Part shown: in pieces, positions 34,533-46,900 of the stretch | Layout: each line of letters begins with the position of its first letter | How positions within the stretch are numbered: the stretch's first letter is position 1 | Assembly (NCBI RefSeq): GCF_947507565.1 | Contig: NC_089192.1 | Coordinates: 1,426,001 to 1,490,000 of the forward strand | DNA from: Oscarella lobularis | Taxonomy: Eukaryota > Porifera > Homoscleromorpha > Homosclerophorida > Oscarellidae | Direction: 5' to 3' | Length of the DNA stretch: 64,000 nt | Translations under genes and position numbers: made by a program | The notes under the pieces: model-generated | Seen by the model: only the letters and a program-made list of their open reading frames with translations | Told to the model about the DNA's origin: nothing | Databases searched by the model: none

Positions 34533-37500
34533 TCATATTGAAACTTCACAACCGGTAAGGGCTGGAAGGTCGAGAAGAATGTCCACGAAACTTGGACGCG
34601 ACAAGGGGTCGCATTCCCAGCATTGATTCATAATACGATCCCTATATAACGCAAAAAAAGCGGTCATACTTACAGCTGTGCATGAATGTAAGAGCAGAAG
34701 AAACGAAGCTCACAGAACACTTGGCCATTCCTGCGACACGTCGACTTTCAACTTGTTTCCTTTTCCAACAAAGGAGACAACCTCCTCGTTTGACAAGCCG
34801 GGATAAGGCAGAGCTCCGAGTGCGAAAATTTCCCACAAAACGACCCCGTAGGACCTGCACGACCGAATTACACACGTGAATTATAAAACGTGTCTGTCCG
34901 TCTTCACCAAACGTCGGAGAAGTGAGTGAAGACGCCATCACGTAGCGATTCGGGTGCCATCCAGCGAATAGGCATAGGACCTACAAATACACTTAAAATC
35001 CGTGTCCAAAACACTATTAGCCGGTAAATTTTAGCAGCGTATTCACATATAATTTATAGAATCTATTTGTATATTTTGGTTCACATGCACCGGACGCTGA
35101 CGGGTCATTTTGACAAAGATCGCGACACGTTAGGCAAACTTATCTTACCTCTGCCGCATTTCCTGTAGTAGTCTTCAAGCTGGACGTCACGAGCCATTCC
35201 AAAATCTGCAAGATAAATCGTCATTTGCGGGAAAAAAATATTATTTAAAAATTGACACAGTACTGTACCTCCTATCTTGACCACATTAGAAGACGAAACC
35301 AGGCAGTTTCTGGCAGCCAAGTCTCTGCATTCAAAGTAAGAAATTACTTTATTGAAAGAAAGATAAAGGTATTTAAAATCACCGGTGTACAAATTTCCTT
35401 TCGGTTAGGTAGGCCATCCCTGAGGCTATTTCTGCAGCCATGGTAAGAATCTGACTTTCGGTAAACGGGAAAAGGCTAATGGCAGAGAGTGATGGATCGT
35501 TCTAAAAATAAAAATGGCCAGGCTTTTTTGTGATGTTTCTCTCTCGTTTACCGACGGTCTCAAGGATCGAAGATACGATTTCAAATCGCCATTGCCCATC
35601 AGTTCCATGACAGCGTAAACCGGATCTTTTTCAGAGATAATTCCAACCAAACGGACAATGTAATCGCAGACAAAATTCCTGCAAAGCAAAGCAAATTAAA
35701 TTGAACTGCCGAGACAAAAAAAAGTAATACTTCATAACAGAAGCTTCTTTTAGAAAAAGAACTTTCTCAAATGGCTTTGAATTGGCATTTGGACACTATT
35801 CCGAAACCCTTATGTATAATAATTGAGTTAGAAATATTAAATTCCATACTTTTATCGCAACGAGTTCGGAAGTATCGCCTTTTTCTAAGACTCCCTCAAA
35901 GACTTGGCCAAAGGCACCTTTACCCAAAAGATCGCCTACACGGAGACTTTTGCGATCAATCTCCCATTCATCCTGCTCGTACGAAATATTTGCGTCATTG
36001 AAATAACCTTCAGGCAATTCAGCCCTAATTGATTCCATGATATTTTTCCTTAAAAATAATATGACGATTTAGAGCGCAAGTGAAAACATTGATCCCAAGA
36101 GCAAAACAAAGTAACAAATTCCCTTATGAATCGATCTCAAGTGCAAAGTAAATCTCTAGAACTAAACTGAAAAGGCTCACTACACATAACTACAGCAATA
36201 GACAAAAAGCTTTGCAGGATACCCCTCTTTTCATGCATGCACAATTGGACACAAAATCTTACCGCATTCGTTTCATTCGCCGCACGTATAAAGCGACACA
36301 CACTATTAGTGCGATTGCAATAGCGGTGAACAGACCTCCGAAAAAGGCGGAATTAGAATTGGCGGACTTAGATCTCGATTCAGTGCTTGGCGGAACCGTT
36401 GTGTTGACTACTGTTGCATTGAGATCAAATGAAATATTTGCTAGCTGTCCCCAATGAAAACAATCGAATCCGAGCACTCTCACAGGCAAAGACTCTGGCG
36501 TATCCGTCTTAAAATAAAGGCTCAGTTGATGAGTAGAATTGCTTGACGTTGTGCGCCGGCAGAAGACGCTCTGCTGATTCTTGTTGCAACTGAAATCATC
36601 TGATTGCATCGAATGTCGTCCAAATATATCTTTCCCAGAGAATGTGATTGTGTAGTTGAAAATTTTACAGAGAGAGGAGCCAGGATCAGTCCAAATGACG
36701 TTCAACTAGAGCAAAATTTAGTCAATTTAATAAAAGAAGATCATATTGTAACTGTTAACCTTTTTCGAAAAAACACTTTTCGAAAAAACCTTTTTCGAAA
36801 TCAGACTAGGGTCCGCATCTTTCGAATACGCATATGCAGTAAAATTCATTTTTCTGACAACGTTTTCGTTACCTACGCAATGTGTTACATCTATTTACTT
36901 TGATTTTCACAAATCTCGTCTCACAAATTTGAGGTAACAATTTCAGCTTGTTGCTCCAAATGCTGCAAGTCCTGTTCTCATTTTGCAATTTTGCCTATAA
37001 AGAGGAAAAGTTAACGGCAGTGCCTAACTGAATAGCGTGAAAGATAATAGCATAAGAACTGATATCTTAAAACAACACATAAGGCAAAACTTAATAATTT
37101 GAACGTGCATATAAAAATAGCTATGATTAATAAAGTAAAAAATAGAGGCATTACCCTGACATAGTAAATATAGCATGGCAATATATTAAGGGAAAATTCA
37201 GAAAGGCCACTTTTGTTCAAGACAAAAGACTTGGTCTCAACGCTGCCGTTATTGTATTTGAATTGAACTGATGCGTTTCGTGTGCTGTTATCCACTGAAG
37301 TAATCCCTTTATAGGAGCAGGGACAAATGCCTGCTGCGGAATTTGTGGAGGTGACACGAGGAGTATTTTCGTTTTCCGCTTCGCATTCTAAAACATTGCT
37401 ATCAAATGAGTACGGGCACATATGTAATGCATGTCTAAAAACTTATCCTCCATTAAAAATTGTAACTATGAGGGATTTCCTGTACTAAGTGTTTGTAGGT

Positions 37501-39945
37501 ATACAAATTAGAGATATTGTAGCTTGCAAGCCAGCTAACTCTAACTATACTGTATTCATCTTGTAACTGGCCCTTCTACAATAAGCGTGAGAGTGTACAT
37601 AGCACGGAAAGCGCCGGCTTGTTCACATTAAAGGCTGTACAAGAAAGGGAACCTCTCACCTTTACCTTTAGATGGACTTTTAGCTAGGATTTCGAATACG
37701 TATTTTGGGTAAACGTCTTTTCCTCCACTTGCAATGCGCCAGGAAATCCATGAGCAATTTGCTTTATGTTGACGTGATTCCAGCCTAAAGGAATCAGCCA
37801 TCCTACTGGAATTAGCTAAAACTCATAAACGTGAAACAAAACAACCAGGAAAGAATTGAATAGCTTCTCACAGGGTGTAGAAATGAGAGTCGAGAAGATT
37901 CTGACGTTCGAACAGTCAAAAAGTACCTGCTCAGGGTTCCTAGCGGTAAGCGATAAAACGGTTGATCGAACATAGACGGCATAATGACGACCAGAATTCA
38001 ACCCCTTTAGTGTCTGTTTGCTCTCGTTACCAAAGAGAACTAAGCGTCGTTGGAACTGAAAATCCATTTCCGATCTTCGCAGAATATCTTGAAGAGAAGG
38101 AGGGCAAGTGGTCGTCGACGCTTCGATTCTGGTAAAGTCGACTGCTGCGTAGAATAACTCGGATCCGAGGTAAGTGTATTCTGTCTCGTTTTTGTAACTT
38201 CTTGTCCAGTTTAGTTCCAGCGTCGTCTCTCCACTGACTGAAGTTAAATTTGGCTTCAGTTCTGACCTGGGTGACCAGTTGCCTAGGACGAAAAACCATA
38301 TGTATATACATGTATAGATATATATAAAATATATACATATATATATAAACCTCACATTCTCCAACAAGTGAGTTGCCTCCGCCAATAACAGTTTCTGAAC
38401 TTTCATTGTCGAAGACGTGTCGTCTCAGGTCATCGATGTCTGACATACAGAGAGAAGGGTTTCCGTGAACTAATACCGGCGTATGAGGAATCGAAATTTG
38501 GCTGACGTTGTCCCACAACTGCATTAGATCGCGATTATCATACAATGCAAAGGAAAATCTAAAAAGAAAATAGATAAGTTAATTTCAGTTTACATTTTCG
38601 GTATCAAACAAAGAGGCGTGTATAATGCACTGGTCGATTATTTCGCGAGTCCGGATATATACGGTGCTAAACAAATACAAAGTACGGCATCTACTCACCT
38701 CTCGTTCCATTTCAACCCGCTTTCACCAATACTAACTAAGTTCTTGAACAATGATAAACTTCTCAATCCAATTGTATTAGCGATGACTAGATATCCTTGA
38801 ATTCTCGTCAGCTGACTGAAGCTCTTCTCTAATTCTTTGTCGTCAGTCCACGATCCAGAGAGGAAGAGTCCGCCACCAATCTCGACACACTGATCAAGAT
38901 ACATCAAGTCGGACGCTTCAAACACAGAATAAGATTGGTTGCACGAAAAAGGAGACCGCTGCGGACAATAGAAACGATTCGAATGCTGCTGGCAGGGCAC
39001 ACAGTCGCTCCTATTTTTGGTCTTGGCGCTTGTAAACAACTTCGAAAAATCAAGATCATTGTCTGAGTAGACGTCTTGGATGTGAAAGCAGCCGTTGTCT
39101 AACTGAATCGGCCATTGTCGGGGAAGCATTTGGAGATTTGGGCTTCCTTCGACGACAAAAGTATGATTATCACGTGCGCTGCTGACGCAGTTACCACCAA
39201 CTCGATGGAGGTTAGGTAGAAGTTCAAAGAAGTTCGTGTAAGTTTGAGCAAGATTTTCAATCCACAAACACCCACGTATTTCTTCGATGGTGTTCAGAGG
39301 AGCACTGCTCCTATTGGAGCAGTTGGACGGCTCTAGACCGTCGATGTGAAGTGACCCATAAATTATTGTGCAGTTCCTTTCATTTAGATTCGCGACCTCT
39401 TGACTGGTTGTCAATTGGAGATCGCCTTCGCAGCCAGTATCTGAAGACAAATGAAATTAGGGCTACAAACTCGGCCCATGAAGACTGAAACCAATAGAAT
39501 CGTAATTAAGCAAAAAGGTCATCTTAGACTTACATCCGCGACAGGAAACGCACACTCAATCAATAAAAGTCGCTTGGGCAGAGGTTAACGGCGCTTCGAG
39601 GGCTTATGTTTGCTCATGGCTATTTTAGGAGTGTGCATGGTATGCAGCCATAGGCGAAGAGAAGCCTAGGCCAGGAATGCGCAAACCTGGCGGAAGCCAT
39701 CGTTCACATACGCGGATGAACGCGACTAGATGAACGTCGCCGTTGTTCGGTACGCCAAACCAAGAATCAATTGAGCACGTAAATTTACTCGTACAGAAGG
39801 TAAAACGTGACTCTCGTTTCTACGCCGATCGCGTTCTACGACGACGTGAGAACTCCTACCATGGCTATATACCTTGGGATTTCAATGGGCTGCAGAGTAA
39901 CAGCAAAGCGGGAACCGCGAAAAGCACAGGAGCAGAAATCCACAT
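34533..39945 (-). CDS. Insulin-receptor-class receptor tyrosine kinase, unit 2
   Basis: Same 18-exon layout as unit 1, with which it is nearly identical from the signal peptide to the kinase core. The signal exon is at 39873-39945, the L-domain exon about 38699-39441, the TM exon about 36263-36705, and the exon with P-loop and VAIK about 35845-36048. Differences are scattered substitutions (e.g. D-V-Q-L-E-D-Y-Y in the activation loop against D-I-Q-L in unit 1). No disabling change was found in the exons I read. The last ~450 bp, around the C-terminal kinase exons, resembles units 3 and 4 more than unit 1. Confidence 0.85.
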
Positions 39946-40575
39946 AGCGTAAACGAGGACTAGGCTTTAATCCGGGACGCTTCGAAGGTTTCGCTTCCAC
40001 AACCGGACATTTCAATGATTTTCAGAGGTCTAGATGGACGAATGAGCAATCGTTCGCTTATCTCGTTTTTGAGCAGACGTAACACTGGGACTTAATTCTA
40101 CCTATTGTAAGTATTCCCGCTGCAAAGAGAGATCGAACGTTTCTTGTTTATCCTGACGGAGAGTTAAAACGTCGCCGACGACCCCGATCATCTGTTCCGA
40201 GCAAAGAAGCCTGGCGACAGAATGTGCGGAACGGTTCGCTACAAATTTTACCTCAGCATGTCGAAAAGAGAGTCTCGCCAACTTCGACAGTGGTTGTCGC
40301 TATTTCCACTGTCAAGGCTTGCGTTCCAAGACGTGGACGCTCTCGTACGTCGTTTATGTTCGCCTCCTACCAGTCTTTCCCTCTCAAGGGGCCTCACCTC
40401 TTTAGCGTACGCTAACGCAAAAGGCTTCGAGAAGTCTAGCGTAATAAAATGTTCCATGCTTGCCTAAACCTAAAAGCAGTGCTTAAGCATAATCTGCCGG
40501 AGCAGCGCATCAGCAAATAACTAAACCAAGCATGCATGCAGACTCACTTGCACATTTCCTTACGTTCGGGGTCTT
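39946..40575. repeat. RTK upstream region, unit 2, with spacer module (~40125-40425)
   Basis: Near-copy of 30517-31160, lacking about 10 bp near 40078 (GAGCAGACGTAACACTG against GAGCAGACTAGGATACG... in unit 1). No gene is supported. Confidence 0.6.
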
Positions 40576-40580
40576 GATTG

Positions 40581-40965
40581 TCACTCGAAAGTCAAACCAA
40601 ATTCTTCGCGTAGTATAGGGACGTAGACTTCTTTAAATCCATGACCAACCGCATTTTCTTTGTTAATTGACACATCACGAATGACAGCCTGTGGATGCTG
40701 AAGTAACTCGAAAGTATACCCAGTGACAAGATCATGATTGATAAAACCGTACTGAAGCAAAACGGAGGCTTCGACACTAGACAGAGCCAAGACTGTGGCC
40801 CCCAAAAACACGCTCATAGTTACCACGCAGATGAGATACGATTCCAACCAGTTGCATTTGGTAATCCTTGGTATAAAAGAAGTGCATCGATGGCATCACC
40901 GGTGTATCCCAAGACAGAATTTCCGCTTGTGTGCGTCGAAATTCCTCTAATAAATCGGAAAAGCT
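40581..40965 (-). pseudogene. Remnant of Rhs-associated hydrolase-like region, spacer 2
   Basis: Near-identical in structure to 31168-31550: the same GHSLGS motif, the same frame break after it, and the same fusion to a ZER1-like fragment. It carries a few substitutions. It arose by duplication of the whole spacer. Confidence 0.7.
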
Positions 40966-41345
40966 TGCTTCAAGACGAGTCAATGATTGGACGCCAGTTA
41001 CAATTTGTCGAAACGTGGCTTCAAGAACCGAGCGTTGCAACGTGTCCCAATTAGCGTCTGAATAATCCAGCGAAAACAATCGAGTCTTATAGTCCAAAAA
41101 ATCGGCAATCCACGTAGCGCTGACGTTTCGACGAGAAACAATGTCCCATTCATTCGCCGTCCCACGCCAAGATGCTCCAGTTTAGAAAGTCTTTAGACAG
41201 AACAAAAGACTTCATTACCAACTAGCCTTCGTGCCACAAACGTACGAGATGACGCAGCTGGGAAAACGATGCGCAAGGAGACTCAAAATCAGTCGACGAC
41301 GTCGACGTGTAGCCTTGATCGACGAGACGCAATCGCAATCGCAAT
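40955..41345 (-). pseudogene. Truncated ZER1/ZYG11-like fragment, spacer 2
   Basis: Counterpart of 31540-31925. Here the LRR fragment and hydrolase remnant form one open frame of 106 codons (40777-41097), a chimeric ORF. Stops lie upstream of it. Confidence 0.75.
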
Positions 41346-41401
41346 CGCGTCTACTGGCAAATATTTGACTAGTGCACTACTTCTAGAGTCTGCTTCGATC
41401 C

Positions 41402-43720
41402 TCAGACACAATCTAGCTCTTGCACAACATCCTCCTCCATCATTGAAAGAACGTACTTTCCAAACCAGCCTACTGGGCTTGGAACGTCTGTTCTTTGACC
41501 CATATCTCGTAGACATGCACAAGTACCGTTCGAATACCTATAGCGCTGAATGTCTCCTTTGAAAGATATCAGAATGCCAAAACGCAAGGTAACCATTCTG
41601 TGAGCCGTTGCGTCTTTAGAGAGCACATTCGCCGGCCAATGAGCGTCCTCGCACAGTAGAAGAAGACAAGTAAGATAACTGGACTCAAAACAGGGACTGC
41701 AGTCGAGGAGCATCTGCAATGATGCCGCCGAAAGCACACGATGCCTCAGGGACTCGTTTTCCGCCAGAGCAATCAGTAACCTCAGAGACGACATTGCAAC
41801 TGATTTGCTGACCTCCATTCGGCATTCTTTCCACAACGGCGGCACATACGACGGCAAAAGTGCCAACAAATTAGTTTCTTGAACCAAACGCTGCTGCACG
41901 TCTGGCAGATCGCGGCACATATAGTAGAGGATGTCGAGAAAAAGACGAATGTCACCATTGAGAGGAGGTGACAGTTTATCGTTGCAGGAAAGATCGCCTT
42001 GCGAGGATATCTGCTCCACATGATTGCACACCCGAGCAAGCCATTCCGTATGGAGAGCAAACCCAAAACGCTCAAACTCGTCCAGAGACTCAAAAATCGA
42101 CGTTAGCCCAGCCAACATAGGCGTGCTATCAGTACAACTGCCGCAGGTGGTGAAAAGATTCCTCGTTGCAGCTCCCTTATCAGTTATCGCGTTCAAGAGG
42201 AATGGCAAGGCAACGGAGAGCACGGGCGGTCGAGATAAAAGAGCAGCGCACAACGCCCACACGAGGTTGTTGTAAGTCCGGAAAAAGACGTCAGGTCGAG
42301 TGAGAGACGCCTCTAAGAGGCATTCGATCATTTCATCCCACAGCTCGTTTACAGACGGATCAGAAAAATGATCAGGACAGGCGTGAGAAGAAAAGCCGGG
42401 GATTCTCGTCGAACAGGCAAGACAACGCGTTCTGTACGGCGTTCTCAAGCTAATGACGTTCACCAAAAACCACTCAATGGGAGAGAAGTCGTTGGCGGCG
42501 CAGAACAGTTTTAAACGAGCAACGGTCACAGCGGCTGACATGACGCGAAGAAGAACGTCGCGACGATCCATCGCATTCATTCTGCTTTTAACGACTAAGT
42601 GCGGCAGTGTCATAGCAACGATTCGAAAGTCCGTCCCGCCCTTTAGCGATACATTAACGAAATCGATGTTTTCGGCGTTTCGATGAGAACAGCAGATGAA
42701 GCGCAGTCGCCCATTAGAGCGAACGTTTGGAATCCATGTCGCTTCGCCGTGAAAAGCCAAATATGTCATTTGCTCCAACCGATCGCTGCTCTCCAATTCC
42801 GCAACGACTTCGTCGAGATCGGGAAAGCTTGCTTCAAGACGAGTCAACGATTGGGCGCCAGTTACAATTTGTCGAAACGTCGCTTCAAGAACCGAGCGTT
42901 GCAACGCGTCCCATTTAACGTTCGAAATATCCAGCGAAGACAATCGTGTCATAGTCGAAAAAAGATCGGCTATCCACGTAGCGCTGACGTTTCGACGAGA
43001 GACAATGCCCCATTCATTTGCCGTCAAAAACTTCAAATCGCTCATGCCAAGATGCTCCAGCTTAGAAAGTCTTTTGACAGAACAAAAGACTTGATACCAA
43101 CTAGCCGTCGTGCCAGAAACGTCGAGATGACGCAGCTGGGACAACGATGCGCACAGAGACTCGATATCAGTCGACGACGTCGACGTGTAGCCGAGATCGA
43201 CGTGACGCAATCGCGTAAACTCTTTCAGTCGCAAAACGCCCAAATGTCCCGTCACGTGACTAGCTGAAAACGAAAGCAACGTGTCCCTGCACGTGCGAGC
43301 AAAGGCGTCCACAAGCGAAAACGGATGTTCGCTAATCCAATTACTAAACGAAACGTCGACGTGACGTAAAAACTTCCGCTGTCGAATGCGATGCTCGAAA
43401 CTCCGCTCCCCTACGCCGTGTGGCATGGATCGGACGAAGGTGAGTGGAAGCGATGTCAGCATCGCTCGATTCGGATCGAGAAAGAGGCGAAGAATTTTTT
43501 CCGTGAGCTTTCTTCGTCGCGCTAAGCCCTCGAAGAGAGCGTTTGCGATTGGAATGGGTAAACGACGCGGCGACGACGAGTCGAGGAGTATTGATTCGGC
43601 GATCGACGGCAATGGGAACGAGATGCCGGTCGGTGAATGTTCGTAGCCCGTTCGGCAAAGGCTTTTCACGCACAAATCGGCGAGACTCGAAACCATTGAT
43701 GAACGAATACGGGGAACCAA
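41402..43720 (-). CDS. ZER1/ZYG11-like LRR-ARM protein, unit 3 (772 aa, intact)
   Basis: Predicted protein identical to unit 2. At least two silent DNA differences were seen (32052 c against 41471 t; 32240 a against 41659 g), so this is a real second copy rather than a pure assembly duplicate. Family assignment and likely role are as for unit 2. Very recent duplication or gene conversion is implied. Confidence 0.65.
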   Translation of the reverse strand: MVPRIRSSMVSSLADLCVKSLCRTGYEHSPTGISFPLPSIAESILLDSSSPRRLPIPIANALFEGLARRRKLTEKILRLFLDPNRAMLTSLPLTFVRSMPHGVGERSFEHRIRQRKFLRHVDVSFSNWISEHPFSLVDAFARTCRDTLLSFSASHVTGHLGVLRLKEFTRLRHVDLGYTSTSSTDIESLCASLSQLRHLDVSGTTASWYQVFCSVKRLSKLEHLGMSDLKFLTANEWGIVSRRNVSATWIADLFSTMTRLSSLDISNVKWDALQRSVLEATFRQIVTGAQSLTRLEASFPDLDEVVAELESSDRLEQMTYLAFHGEATWIPNVRSNGRLRFICCSHRNAENIDFVNVSLKGGTDFRIVAMTLPHLVVKSRMNAMDRRDVLLRVMSAAVTVARLKLFCAANDFSPIEWFLVNVISLRTPYRTRCLACSTRIPGFSSHACPDHFSDPSVNELWDEMIECLLEASLTRPDVFFRTYNNLVWALCAALLSRPPVLSVALPFLLNAITDKGAATRNLFTTCGSCTDSTPMLAGLTSIFESLDEFERFGFALHTEWLARVCNHVEQISSQGDLSCNDKLSPPLNGDIRLFLDILYYMCRDLPDVQQRLVQETNLLALLPSYVPPLWKECRMEVSKSVAMSSLRLLIALAENESLRHRVLSAASLQMLLDCSPCFESSYLTCLLLLCEDAHWPANVLSKDATAHRMVTLRFGILISFKGDIQRYRYSNGTCACLRDMGQRTDVPSPVGWFGKYVLSMMEEDVVQELDCV

Positions 43721-43951
43721 AAACTACCCGGAGGAAGTCAGGAACTCTTTGACACTAAACATTAAAAAACTAACTGCAAGTGTTTCACAAATTCTACTGT
43801 ACTTGCATGCTGACTGTTGTGCATGCTGTGCTACATGGACGTACAAGTAGATATATATACAATGTTTCATGCAGATAATGTTTGTAATATCGTATCTACC
43901 TTGCAAGCTATATTGCTAATCTCATCATCGTTGGAAATTGCAATCATCATA

Positions 43952-46900
43952 TCATATTGAAACTTCACAACCGGTAAGAGCTGGAAGGTCGAGAAGAATG
44001 TCCACGAAACTTGGACGCGACAAGGGGTCGCATTCCCAGCATTGATTCATAATACGATCCCTATATAACGCAAAAAAAGCGGTCATACTTACAGCTGTGC
44101 ATGAATGTAAGAGCAGAAGAAACGAAGCTCACAGAACACTTGGCCATTCCTGCGACACGTCGACTTTCAACTTGTTTCCTTTTCCAACAAAGGAGACAAC
44201 CTCCTCGTTTGACAAGCCGGGATAAGGCAGAGCTCCGAGTGCGAAAATTTCCCACAAAACGACCCCGTAGGACCTGCACGACCGAATTACACACGTGAAT
44301 TATAAAACGTGTCTGTCCGTCTTCACCAAACGTCGGAGAAGTGAGTGAAGACGCCATCACGTAGCGATTCGGGTGCCATCCAGCGAATAGGCATAGGACC
44401 TACAAATAAACTTAAATCCGTGTCCAAAACACTATTAGCCGGTTTGCCCGGTAATTTTTAGCAGCGTATTCACATATAATTTATAGAAATTATTTTTATA
44501 TTTTGCTTCACATGCCCTGGACGCTGACCGGTCATTTTGACAGAGATCGCGCGCTCAAGATCTGACACGTTAGGCAAACTTATCCTACCTCTGCCGCATT
44601 TCCTGTAGTAGTCTTCAAGCTGGACGTCACGAGCCATTCCAAAATCTGCAAGATAAATCATCATTTGCGGTAAAAAAAACTATTATTAAAAAATTGACAC
44701 AGTACTGTACCTCCTATCTTAACCACATTAGAAGACGAAACCAGGCAGTTTCTGGCAGCCAAGTCTCTGCATTCAAAAAAGAAATTAGACGTCACGTAAT
44801 TTTATTGAAAGAAAGATAAAGGTATTCAAAATCACCGGTGGACAAATTTCCTTTCGGTTAGGTAGGCCATTCCTGAGGCTATTTCTGCAGCCATGGTAAG
44901 AATCTGGCCTTCGGTAAACGGGAAAGGGCTAATGGCAGAGAGTGATGAATCGTTCTAAAATTAAACATTGCCTGGCTATTTTGTGATGTTTCTCTCCTTT
45001 ACCGACGGTCTCACGGATCGAAGATACGATTTCAAATCGCCATTGCCCATCAGTTCCATGACAACGTAAACCGGATCTTTTTCAGAGATAATTCCAATCA
45101 AACGGACAATATAATCGCAGACAAAATTCCTGCAAAGCAAAGCAAATTAAATTGAACTGCCGCGACAAAAAAAGTACTTCATAACAGAAGCTTCTTTTAG
45201 AAAAAGAACTTTCTCAAATGGCTTTGAAAAAGCATTGGGACACTACCCAGAAAACCTCATGAGTCATAATTGAGTTAGACATATTATATTCCATACTTTT
45301 ATCGCAACGGGTTCGGCTGTATCACCTTTATCTAACACTCCCTCAAAGACTTGGCCAAAGGCACCTTTCCCCAAAAGACCGCCCACACGGAGACTTTTGC
45401 GGTCAATTTCCCATTCATCCTGCTCGTACGAAATATTTGCGTCATTGAAATAACCTTCAGGCAACTCAGCCCTAATTGATTCCATAATATTTTTCCTTAA
45501 AAATAATTTGACAAATTAGAGAGAGCAAGTGCCATCGGGTAAAACATTGAATCCAATAGCAAAAGAAACAAACAAACAAAAAAATTCCCTTATGAATCGC
45601 AATCTCAAGTGCAAAGGAAATTTCTAGAACCGAAACGAAAAGGCTCACTAGACATAACTAATAGACCTTTTTGAAAAAGGTTCGCATGATACCTCTTGTT
45701 TCATGCATGCACAGAACACAAATAGACACAAAATCTTACCGCATTTTTTTCATTCGCCGCACGTAAAAAGCGACAGACACTATTAGTACGATTGTACCGG
45801 CAAAAGTACCTCCGAACAAGGTGGATTTAAAATCAGTGCTTGGTTGAACCGTTGCGTCGACAATCGTTGCATTGACAAAAACTGAAATATTTGCTAGCTG
45901 TTCCCAATTGGAACAATCCGATCCGAGCACTCTGACAATCAAAGACAAAGGCGCATCCGTTCTAAAATGAAGGCTCAGTTGATGAGTAGAAGTGTTTGAC
46001 ATTGTGCGCCGACAGAAGAAGCTCTGACGATTCTTGTCGCAACGGAAACCATCTGGTTGGATCGACTTTTTCGATATATTCCCCGAAAATTTGACTCTGT
46101 AGTCGACAATGCCACAGAGAGACGAGCCTGGATCAGTCCAACTTACGTTCAACTAAAGCAAAATTTAGTTAATTGTTGAAAAGAGTTGATATTGTAACTG
46201 TCCACCTTTTTCAAAATCGAAGTAGAATCCTTTTTTTTCAAATACCCATACGCAGAAAAATTCATTTTTTTGACAATGTTTACATTACCTACGCAATGTG
46301 TTACATCTATTCCCTTTGATTTTCAAATATCCAGACTCACAAATTTTAGGTAACAATTTTAGCTTTTTGCTCCAATTGCTGCAAGTGTTATTTTCATATT
46401 GCAATTTTGCCTATAAAAAGGAAAAGTTAACGACAGTACAGAGTGAACGAGGTAATAGCATAAAACTGATAATTTTAAAACATAAGGCAATTAAAACTAA
46501 ATAATATTGACGTGCATATAAAAATAGCTTTCATTAATTAAAGTAAGAAATACAGACATTACCCTGACGTAGTAAATATAGCATGGCAGTATATTTAGGG
46601 AAAATTCAGAAACGCCACTTTTATTCAAGACAAAAGACTTGATCTTAACGCTGCCGTTATTGTATTTGAATTGAACGGATGCGTTTCGTGTGCTGTTGTC
46701 TACTGAAGTAATTCCATTATAGGAGCAGGGACAAATGCCTGCTGCGGAAGGTGTAGAGGTGTCGTTTTCCTTTTCGCATTCTAAAATATTGTGCTATCAA
46801 ATGATTACGGGCACGTTATGCATGCCTAAAGAAAGTTATCATCCATAAAAAGAAATGTGTAAACATGAGGAATTCCTGTACTATATGTTTGTAGGTATAC

